Part shown: one piece after another, positions 58,167-64,000 of the stretch
How positions within the stretch are numbered: the stretch's first letter is position 1
How the letters are laid out: each line of letters opens with the position of its first letter
NCBI RefSeq assembly: GCF_034676705.1
Contig: NZ_JAUCBS010000013.1
Coordinates: 1,902,501-1,966,500, forward strand
Direction of reading: 5' to 3'
Length of the DNA: 64,000 nucleotides
Origin: Gemmobacter sp.
Lineage (GTDB): Bacteria; Pseudomonadota; Alphaproteobacteria; Rhodobacterales; Rhodobacteraceae
Made by a program: the position numbers and the translations under genes
The notes under the pieces: model-generated
Database searches by the model: none
Told to the model about the DNA's origin: nothing
The model's input: only the letters and a program-made list of their open reading frames with translations

Positions 58167-59036
58167 TCAGGCGCGCACCAGCGCCTCGTAGGCGTTCGAC
58201 ACGTCGCGGGTCAGCTGGCCGACCTGGAAATGGTGTTCGCCGATCTGGCCCACCGGGGTCACCTCGGCCGCCGTGCCGGTCAGCCAGCACTGCTGGAAGG
58301 TCGGCAGTTCCTCGGGCAGGATGTAGCGTTCATGCACGGTGATGCCCATGTCCTTCATCATGGCGATGACGGTCTGGCGGGTGATCCCGTTCAGGATGCA
58401 GTCCGGCAGCGGGGTATGCACCTCGCCGTCCTTGACGAAAAAGATGTTGGCCCCGGTCGCCTCGGCCACATAGCCGCGATAGTCGTAGAACAGCGCGTCG
58501 GAACAGCCCTTGGCCATCGCCGCGTGCTTCGACATCGTGCAGATCATGTAAAGGCCGCTGGCCTTGGCCGCCGTCGGGATCGTCTCGGGCGAGGGGCGTT
58601 TCCATTTGGCGATGTCCAGCTTGGCGCCCTGCCACTTGGCATCACCATAATAGGCGCCCCATTCCCAGCAGGTCACGGCCATGCGCACCGGGTTCTGGTT
58701 GGCTGCAACGCCCATGTCGGGGCCCGACCCGCGCCAGGCCAGCACGCGCACATAGGCATCCTTGAAGCCGTTCGCATGCAGGGTGGCGTATTTCGCCTCC
58801 TCGATCTGGTCGACGGTATAGGGCACGTCCATGTCCAGCATGCGCGCCGAGTCGATCAGGCGCTGCGAATGTTCGCGGCCCTTGAAGATCTTGCCGTTAT
58901 AGCAGCGTTCCCCTTCGAACACGGACGATGCATAGTGCAGCGCATGGGTCAGGATGTGGACCTTGGCATCGCGCCAGTCCACTAGCGTGCCATCCATCCA
59001 GATCTTGCCGTCGCGGTCGTCATAAGCCCCGGCCAT
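58167..59036 (-). CDS. ilvE: Branched-chain amino acid aminotransferase
   Basis: IlvE is the PLP enzyme that makes leucine, isoleucine and valine from their keto acids. This 289-residue class IV aminotransferase has KIWMDGTLVDWRDAKVHILT, HALHYASSVFEGERCYNGKI, the PLP-Lys region TAAKASGLYMICTMSKHAAM, ALFYDYRGYVAEATGANIFF and CWLTGTAAEVTPVGQIGEHH. An AGGAGG site lies just before the ATG at 59,036. It is divergent from petP. Confidence 0.9.
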   Translation of the reverse strand: MAGAYDDRDGKIWMDGTLVDWRDAKVHILTHALHYASSVFEGERCYNGKIFKGREHSQRLIDSARMLDMDVPYTVDQIEEAKYATLHANGFKDAYVRVLAWRGSGPDMGVAANQNPVRMAVTCWEWGAYYGDAKWQGAKLDIAKWKRPSPETIPTAAKASGLYMICTMSKHAAMAKGCSDALFYDYRGYVAEATGANIFFVKDGEVHTPLPDCILNGITRQTVIAMMKDMGITVHERYILPEELPTFQQCWLTGTAAEVTPVGQIGEHHFQVGQLTRDVSNAYEALVRA

Positions 59037-59191
59037 GTGTTCCTCCTGCGCCTGGGTATTTCCAAAAGTTGCGCAGTCTCCACCTTCATCTGACAGGATA
59101 TTGCGCGAAATCGACACCGGGTTACCGATTCGGACTTGGAAAGTCAACAAGGCTGACATAAAACCGCCGAAAGAAGCGAAAGGCGGATGCG

Positions 59192-59704
59192 ATGGACAAG
59201 GGGGCAGGCGCCGGCGGGGGCGAAACGCTGCTGTTCCTGACGGACGAACAGTTGCGACAGGGGATCGAGGCGGTGTTCTTCGCCTATCGCGGCTTCACCG
59301 CCGATCCCGACCGCATTCTTGACGCCAAGGGCTATGGCCGTGCGCATCACCGGGCGGTCCACTTCATCCACCGCGCGCCGGGCACCACGGTGAACAACCT
59401 GCTGGCCATCCTGGGCGTGACCAAGCAAAGCCTGAACCGCGTCCTGCGCACGCTGATCGAGGACGGGCTGGTCGAAAGCCGCATCGGGCGCGAGGACAAG
59501 CGCGAACGCCACCTGTTCCTGACGCCCGAGGGCGACGATCTGGAACGCGCCCTGTCCGATGCCCAGCGGGCGCGCATGCGCGCGGCCTATCGCGCGGCGG
59601 GGCCGGCGGCGGTATCGGGCTTTCGCCAGGTGCTCGAGGCGATGATGGACCCAGAGCAGCGCAGCCAGTATCTTTCGCTGCGCGAAGGCGGGGGGAATGG
59701 ATGA
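59192..59704 (+). CDS. petP: MarR-family regulator PetP
   Basis: This 170-residue winged-helix protein of the MarR family has HHRAVHFIHRAPGTTVNNLL, AILGVTKQSLNRVLRTLIED (recognition helix) and GLVESRIGREDKRERHLFLT (wing). Its stop overlaps the start of a response-regulator gene (ATGA), the same arrangement as petP-petR of Rhodobacter capsulatus, where petR lies upstream of the cytochrome bc1 genes. Here no bc1 genes follow. The symbol is assigned by this gene pairing. Confidence 0.75.
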   Translation: MDKGAGAGGGETLLFLTDEQLRQGIEAVFFAYRGFTADPDRILDAKGYGRAHHRAVHFIHRAPGTTVNNLLAILGVTKQSLNRVLRTLIEDGLVESRIGREDKRERHLFLTPEGDDLERALSDAQRARMRAAYRAAGPAAVSGFRQVLEAMMDPEQRSQYLSLREGGGNG

Positions 59705-60411
59705 CCGACAGCGCACCGCTGCACCTGCTGGTGGTCGATGACGACGACCGCATCCGTGGACTGTTGCAGAAGTTCCTGATCCGCAACGGCTATCTCGTCT
59801 CGGTCGCAGGCGATGCCGCGCGGGCGCGGCGGCTGCTGGGCGGCCTGGACTTTGACCTGATCGTGATGGATGTGATGATGCCGGGCGAAGACGGCATCAG
59901 CCTGACCCGCGCGCTGCGCGACCGCGGCGTGATGGTGCCCGTTCTGCTGCTGACCGCGCGGGGCGAGGCGGAAAGCCGCATCGACGGGCTGGAGGCGGGG
60001 GCCGACGATTACCTTGTGAAACCGTTCGAGCCGCGCGAACTGCTGCTGCGCATCAACGCCATCCTGCGCCGGGTGCCGCAACCGCTGAAGCCCGCCCCGA
60101 CGGTGGCGCGCAACCTGACGCTGGGCCCGCTGCGCTATGATGTCGACCGGGCCGAACTGTGGCAGGGCGACCAGCCGATCCGCCTGACGACCACCGAGAT
60201 CGCCCTGATGCGCATCTTTGCCGCCCGGGCGGGCGAGGTGGTCGGGCGCGAGAAACTGGTGGCCGAACTGGGCGGGGACGAGGCGCAGGCCAGCGAACGC
60301 GCCGTCGATGTCCAGATCACCCGCCTGCGCCGCAAGATCGAACCCGATCCGAAACAGCCGCGCTATCTGCAAACCATCCGGGGCGAAGGCTACCGGCTGG
60401 CGCCGGACTGA
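59701..60411 (+). CDS. petR: OmpR-family response regulator PetR
   Basis: This 236-residue response regulator has a receiver domain (HLLVVDDDDRIRGLLQKFLI; phospho-Asp in LIVMDVMMPGEDGISLTRAL; Lys in DDYLVKPFEPRELLLRI) and an OmpR-type winged helix (IRLTTTEIALMRIFAARAGE; DVQITRLRRKIEPDPKQPRY). In R. capsulatus PetR is needed for growth and acts with PetP. It is translationally coupled to petP. No histidine kinase gene is adjacent. A dispersed repeat with hairpin follows and may end the transcript. Confidence 0.82.
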   Translation: MTDSAPLHLLVVDDDDRIRGLLQKFLIRNGYLVSVAGDAARARRLLGGLDFDLIVMDVMMPGEDGISLTRALRDRGVMVPVLLLTARGEAESRIDGLEAGADDYLVKPFEPRELLLRINAILRRVPQPLKPAPTVARNLTLGPLRYDVDRAELWQGDQPIRLTTTEIALMRIFAARAGEVVGREKLVAELGGDEAQASERAVDVQITRLRRKIEPDPKQPRYLQTIRGEGYRLAPD

Positions 60412-60437
60412 CGGCGCCCGGGTGGCGCCCTTGCGCT

Positions 60438-60490
60438 CTTTGCCTTTTCTTAAATACCCCACGGGGGTGCGGGGGTGTGAAACCCCCGCG
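60438..60490 (-). repeat. Dispersed intergenic repeat, copy B, with hairpin
   Basis: TTTGCCTTTTCTTAAATACC followed by CCACGGGG is nearly the same as copy A at 9,044. It too is followed by a G/C stem around a TGTGAAA loop (GCGGGGG / CCCCCGC, 60,469-60,489). It lies between the convergent petR and AraC genes. Confidence 0.6.
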
Positions 60491-60510
60491 TCCGACGTCT
60501 GATCCGGGCG

Positions 60511-61419
60511 CTACCGGAACCTGCTGCCGATCGGCGCCACCGGCGCGCGCCCGATTGGCGGGCGGGGGGCCATCGCGGCCCCCGGCTTCGGCGCGGTGGC
60601 TTGCGTGGCCTCCTCGGCGGCCAGACGGCGGAAATCGCTGGGGGTCTTGCCTGTCTGGTGCTGGAACGCCCGGGTGAAATAGGCGGCCGAGGTAAAGCCC
60701 AGCGTCTTGGCCACGTCCTGCACCGGGGTCTTGGTATCGGACAGCATGCGGCGCGCCTCGAACAGCACGCGGTCCGACAGGATCGCCTTGGCCGACCGCC
60801 CGGTCGTGGTGCGGCACACCCGGCTGAGGTGAGTGGGCGTCACCCCCAGTTCGGCAGCATACTCTGCCACGCCGTTCCCCGACCGGAAATCGCGTTCCAG
60901 CAATTGCGTGAACCGCGAGGCCAGCTTGCGCGCCGATTCCGGGTGGGGCAGATCCTCGGGCGGCTGCACCGCGATCTGGCGTTCCAGCCAGACCGACAGC
61001 AGCCCCAGGTAATGCCCTGTCGCCCGGTCATGCGCCGGCTTGTCGCTGACCTGTTCGCGCCCGATGGAATCGAGGATCAGGTTCAGTTCCACCTGCGCCG
61101 AGCTTTCGCGCACGCGCAGGTGCTGCACCTTTTGCGGCAGGGTCAGGTCGGTATCGCGGCCAAAGAAGATGGCGGTTCCGAACACATGCTGGCCCACCTC
61201 GAAGCCGTGCATGGTGCCGGCGGGGATGAAGATGGCGTTGTTCGGGCCATAGCCTCGCGTCATTCCGGCAATGGTGATGCGCCCCTGGCCGCGGGTGAAC
61301 CACAGCAGCATGGGTTCGGCCAGCGACCGCATGGCCTCGACCCGCCAGCGGCCACCTGCGGCCAGACGGGGAATCGCCACAAGGCGAAGGTTGGAAATGG
61401 TGTTGCTCGTTTCGGGCAT
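60511..61419 (-). CDS. AraC-family transcriptional regulator
   Basis: This 302-residue regulator has an N-terminal cupin-like sensing domain (PMLLWFTRGQGRITIAGMTR; NNAIFIPAGTMHGFEVG) and a C-terminal double helix-turn-helix: VAEYAAELGVTPTHLSRVCR and VQDVAKTLGFTSAAYFTRAF followed by QHQTGKTPSDFRR. A low-complexity Ala/Pro tail follows. The start at 61,419 is MPETSNTISNLRLVAIPRL. The inducer and targets are unknown. Confidence 0.85.
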   Translation of the reverse strand: MPETSNTISNLRLVAIPRLAAGGRWRVEAMRSLAEPMLLWFTRGQGRITIAGMTRGYGPNNAIFIPAGTMHGFEVGQHVFGTAIFFGRDTDLTLPQKVQHLRVRESSAQVELNLILDSIGREQVSDKPAHDRATGHYLGLLSVWLERQIAVQPPEDLPHPESARKLASRFTQLLERDFRSGNGVAEYAAELGVTPTHLSRVCRTTTGRSAKAILSDRVLFEARRMLSDTKTPVQDVAKTLGFTSAAYFTRAFQHQTGKTPSDFRRLAAEEATQATAPKPGAAMAPRPPIGRAPVAPIGSRFR

Positions 61420-61525
61420 TGGACTGTCCGTTCTGGTTTTGCCGGAACGTAATCCGCGAAGCCCTTGGAACCCAAGCGGTTTCTGATTCGGGGCGCAGAT
61501 TTGCGCGGGCTGTGGCGCCAGGGAA

Positions 61526-62446
61526 TCAGGGCAGGGCGATGGCTGGCCAGTGCCCCAGGCGGTTGCGCAGCCAGGTGCGCTGGCGCTTGGCATACTGACG
61601 GGTTGCGGTGCAGGCGGCGGCAACCGCTACATCCAGTGTCATCGCGCCGTCCAGATGCGCGATCAGTTCGGGCGCGCCGATGGCGCGGGCCCATGGGCGG
61701 GTTGGCGCCCAGGCCGGGTGCATCGCCCGCACCTCGTCCAGCGCGCCACCCTCGATCATGCCGGCGAATCGCCGGTCGATTCGCGCGCCCAGCCAGTCGG
61801 GGTCCGGCCGCAGCACCAGCGCATGGGCGCGCTCCAGCGGCAGGACGGGTGGCCCGGTATCGTCCTGCCAGGCCGCCAGCCCCCGGCCGGTCGCTGCCTG
61901 CACCTCCCAGGCGCGCTGGATGCGGGCGGGGTTCAGCCGGTCGATCCGGGCGGCGGTGGTGGCATCCAGTTCGGCCAGCAGGGCCGTGGCCCCCTCGGCC
62001 GCCAGCCGCCGGTCGGCCAATGCGCGAACCTCGGCCGGGGTGGGCGGAATATCGGCCAACCCTTGGGTCAGGGCCGAAAAATACAGCCCCGTCCCCCCCA
62101 CGATGACGGGCCGCGGATCCTGCGCCAGCAGGGCCGCCACCTCGCGTAGCCAGTGGCCGACGGAATAATCCTGATCGGGCGCGACATGGCCATAAAGCCG
62201 GTGCGGCGCCTGCGCTTCCTCGGTGGCCGATGGCCGGGCGGTCAGCACGCGCCAGCAGGAATAGACCTGCAACGCATCGGCGTTCACCACCTGCCGCCCC
62301 TGCGCGCGGGCCAGTGCCAGCGCCAGCCCCGATTTGCCGCTGGCGGTGGGGCCGGCGATCAGGACGGGGCGGTCGGCGGGCACATCGGCCAGCCAGCGGG
62401 ACAGCATGTCGGGTTCGGCGTTGATCATGCCGCCGTTTTCCGACAT
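61526..62446 (-). CDS. miaA: tRNA dimethylallyltransferase MiaA
   Basis: MiaA adds the isopentenyl group to A37 of tRNAs that read UNN codons. This 306-residue enzyme has the P-loop LIAGPTASGKSGLALALARA, VVNADALQVYSCWRVLTARP, the VIVGGTGLYFSALTQGLADI block, and the C-terminal AACTATRQYAKRQRTWLRNR. Starts at 62,446, 62,428 and 62,407 are all possible; the longest is reported. It is divergent from pyrH. Confidence 0.92.
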   Translation of the reverse strand: MSENGGMINAEPDMLSRWLADVPADRPVLIAGPTASGKSGLALALARAQGRQVVNADALQVYSCWRVLTARPSATEEAQAPHRLYGHVAPDQDYSVGHWLREVAALLAQDPRPVIVGGTGLYFSALTQGLADIPPTPAEVRALADRRLAAEGATALLAELDATTAARIDRLNPARIQRAWEVQAATGRGLAAWQDDTGPPVLPLERAHALVLRPDPDWLGARIDRRFAGMIEGGALDEVRAMHPAWAPTRPWARAIGAPELIAHLDGAMTLDVAVAAACTATRQYAKRQRTWLRNRLGHWPAIALP

Positions 62447-62525
62447 TTTGCGCGCCAGTCAACCGCGCGGGGGATTCTGGTGTCCCGGCGGTCCACCGGA
62501 TCACGACAGATAGCAAGAGGCAGGC

Positions 62526-63272
62526 ATGGGCACCAATGACGGGGCGGATCAGGCGCGCGGCGGCGTGACCTACAATCGGGTCATGCTGAAAATCTCGGGC
62601 GAGGCGCTGATGGGCGATCAGGGCTTTGGCCTGCATCCCCCGACCGTGCAGCGCATCGCGCAAGAGGTGAAGGCCTGCCACGATCTGGGCGTGGAAATCT
62701 GCATGGTGATCGGCGGCGGCAACATCTTCCGCGGCCTTGCCGGTTCTGCGCAGGGCATGGAACGCACGACGGCCGATTACATGGGCATGCTGGCCACGGT
62801 GATGAACGCGCTTGCCATGCAATCGGCGCTGGAGGCGCTTGGCGTGTTCACCCGGGTGATCAGCGCCATTCCGATGGATCAGGTGTGCGAACCCTACATC
62901 CGCCGCCGCGCCGTGCGGCACCTGGAGAAAAAGCGGGTCTGCATCTTTGCCGCCGGCACCGGCAACCCGTTCTTCACCACCGATACCGCCGCCGCGCTGC
63001 GCGCCAATGAAATGGGCTGCGAGGCGGTGTTCAAGGGCACCAAGGTGGACGGGGTCTATGACAAGGATCCCAAGAAGTTCCCCGATGCCAAGCGCTACGA
63101 GACCGTCAGCTACGACGAGGCGCTGGAAAAGAATCTGGGCGTGATGGATGCCACCGCCATCGCCCTGTCGCGCGACAACCGGCTGCCGATCATCGTGTTC
63201 AGCCTGGACGAACCCGGCGGCTTCCGCGGCATACTGGCCGGTCGCGGCACCTACACCACCGTCAAGGGCTGA
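62526..63272 (+). CDS. pyrH: Uridylate kinase
   Basis: PyrH phosphorylates UMP to UDP and is essential in bacteria. This 248-residue amino-acid-kinase-fold protein has VMLKISGEALMGDQGFGLHP, EICMVIGGGNIFRGLAGSAQ, RTTADYMGMLATVMNALAMQ, FAAGTGNPFFTTDTAAALRA and FKGTKVDGVYDKDPKKFPDA. It is followed by frr, the usual order. Confidence 0.95.
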   Translation: MGTNDGADQARGGVTYNRVMLKISGEALMGDQGFGLHPPTVQRIAQEVKACHDLGVEICMVIGGGNIFRGLAGSAQGMERTTADYMGMLATVMNALAMQSALEALGVFTRVISAIPMDQVCEPYIRRRAVRHLEKKRVCIFAAGTGNPFFTTDTAAALRANEMGCEAVFKGTKVDGVYDKDPKKFPDAKRYETVSYDEALEKNLGVMDATAIALSRDNRLPIIVFSLDEPGGFRGILAGRGTYTTVKG

Positions 63273-63380
63273 GCCCACCCCCTATACCCAGCGGCTGCCT
63301 TCGCCTATAGAGACGGGGGCGCCCCCGGCCGACGGGGGCCGGAGGACCGCTGGCCTGTCAGGCAGAAGAAGGAAACACCC

Positions 63381-63944
63381 ATGTCCGATGATCTGGAGAT
63401 CGACCTCGACGATCTGGAACGCCGCATGGAAGGCGCGATGAACAGCCTGCGCGTCGAACTGGCGTCGCTGCGCACCGGCCGGGCGTCGGGCAACATGCTG
63501 GAACCGATCCAGGTCGAGGCTTATGGCCAGATGACCCCGATCAACCAGCTTGGCACCGTCAACGTGCCCGAACCGCGTCTGGTGGTGATCAACGTCTGGG
63601 ACAAGGGCATGGTCGGCAAGGTGGAAAAGGCGATCCGCGAGTCGGGCCTTGGCATCAACCCGCAGCTCAACGGCACGCTGATCATGCTGCCGATCCCGGA
63701 ACTGAACGAACAGCGCCGCAAGGAACTGACCAAGGTGGCCGGCAGCTATGCCGAAAACGCCAAGGTTTCCATCCGCAACGTGCGCCGCGACGGCATGGAC
63801 AAGATCAAGAAGGCCAAGACGGCCGGCATGCCCGAAGACGAACAGAAGATGTATGCCGACGAAGTGCAGGCCCTGACCGACAAGATGATCGCCGCCGTCG
63901 ACAAGACGCTGGAAACCAAGCAAGCCGAGATCATGCAGGTCTGA
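63381..63944 (+). CDS. frr: Ribosome recycling factor
   Basis: Frr splits the post-termination ribosome together with EF-G. This 187-residue protein has the three-helix-bundle and beta-domain sequence: LRVELASLRTGRASGNMLEP, IQVEAYGQMTPINQLGTVNV, LINPQ-type GLGINPQLNGTLIMLPIPEL and the C-terminal helix PEDEQKMYADEVQALTDKMI. A GAAGGAAA ribosome site precedes the ATG. Confidence 0.95.
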   Translation: MSDDLEIDLDDLERRMEGAMNSLRVELASLRTGRASGNMLEPIQVEAYGQMTPINQLGTVNVPEPRLVVINVWDKGMVGKVEKAIRESGLGINPQLNGTLIMLPIPELNEQRRKELTKVAGSYAENAKVSIRNVRRDGMDKIKKAKTAGMPEDEQKMYADEVQALTDKMIAAVDKTLETKQAEIMQV

Positions 63945-63974
63945 TCCGGCCTCATCCAGCGGAAGGAGGCGCCG

Positions 63975-64000
63975 ATGCCGTCCGACAGCAAGACGCCGCC
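63975..64000 (+). CDS. uppS: First codons of a gene cut by the window edge, probably uppS
   Basis: A strong GGAAGGAGG ribosome site is followed by an ATG at 63,975 and eight codons (MPSDSKTPP). Directly after frr the usual gene in alphaproteobacteria is uppS (isoprenyl transferase for undecaprenyl diphosphate), so this is the likely identity. Sequence alone is too short to prove it. Confidence 0.5.

Overview
The window is high-GC DNA from an alphaproteobacterium, most likely a member of the Rhodobacteraceae. This rests on the petP-petR regulator pair, an IalB-family protein, an HvrA/H-NS-type protein, the miaA / pyrH-frr-(uppS) neighbourhood and the general gene content. No rRNA, tRNA or CRISPR array was seen.

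Left chromosomal arm (1-24,837): DUF2852 and DUF2125 proteins, ChaC, an N-acetylmuramoyl-L-alanine amidase, two tandem M20 amidohydrolases, then a translationally coupled lpxD-like / acyl carrier protein / ketoacyl synthase trio that may feed a special acyl chain into lipid A. Next come an LLM oxidoreductase, small secreted proteins, a HerA-like ATPase, a glycosyltransferase, RutE, a coupled holB-tatD-MBL run followed by an AEC carrier, a complex I accessory subunit, an M48 protease, and two tandem Kdo-transferase-family genes, the second carrying a one-base frameshift.

Genomic island (24,861-56,352, about 31.5 kb): a tyrosine integrase has inserted the element into the 5' end of a ybgC-type thioesterase gene. 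A 23-bp stretch of the gene is repeated at both ends. The left junction keeps an orphan 5' fragment of ybgC. The right end of the island supplies a new start codon and six replacement residues, so the gene is rebuilt. From left to right the island carries an RTX/beta-propeller secreted protein; an apparent HEPN / GHKL-ATPase-nuclease / HEPN cassette; an unclassified acidic protein; nested insertion sequences (an IS903-group copy at the end of an IS66 element whose tnpC is split by an ISL3 element); a complete type 1 BREX phage-defence operon (brxR-brxA-brxB-brxC-pglX-pglZ-brxL, minus strand); a second identical IS903-group copy; an H-NS-like protein; and the integrase. The BrxL ends in a domain resembling the MITD1 C-terminal (phospholipase D-like) domain, not the Lon-type domain. 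The region of pglX after its NPPY motif looks richer in A+T than its flanks.

Right chromosomal arm (56,353-64,000): the rest of ybgC, a topAI(yjhX)-yjhQ toxin-antitoxin-type pair, a cold-shock protein, ilvE, petP-petR, an AraC regulator, miaA, pyrH, frr and the first codons of a gene that is probably uppS.

A short dispersed intergenic repeat, with a core like GGGGTATTT followed by an A/G-rich tract, occurs at least four times in the chromosomal arms and was not seen in the island. The strongest candidates for follow-up are the HEPN-GHKL-HEPN cassette, the BrxL domain swap, the ybgC-rebuilding integration and the lpxD-ACP-KAS trio.
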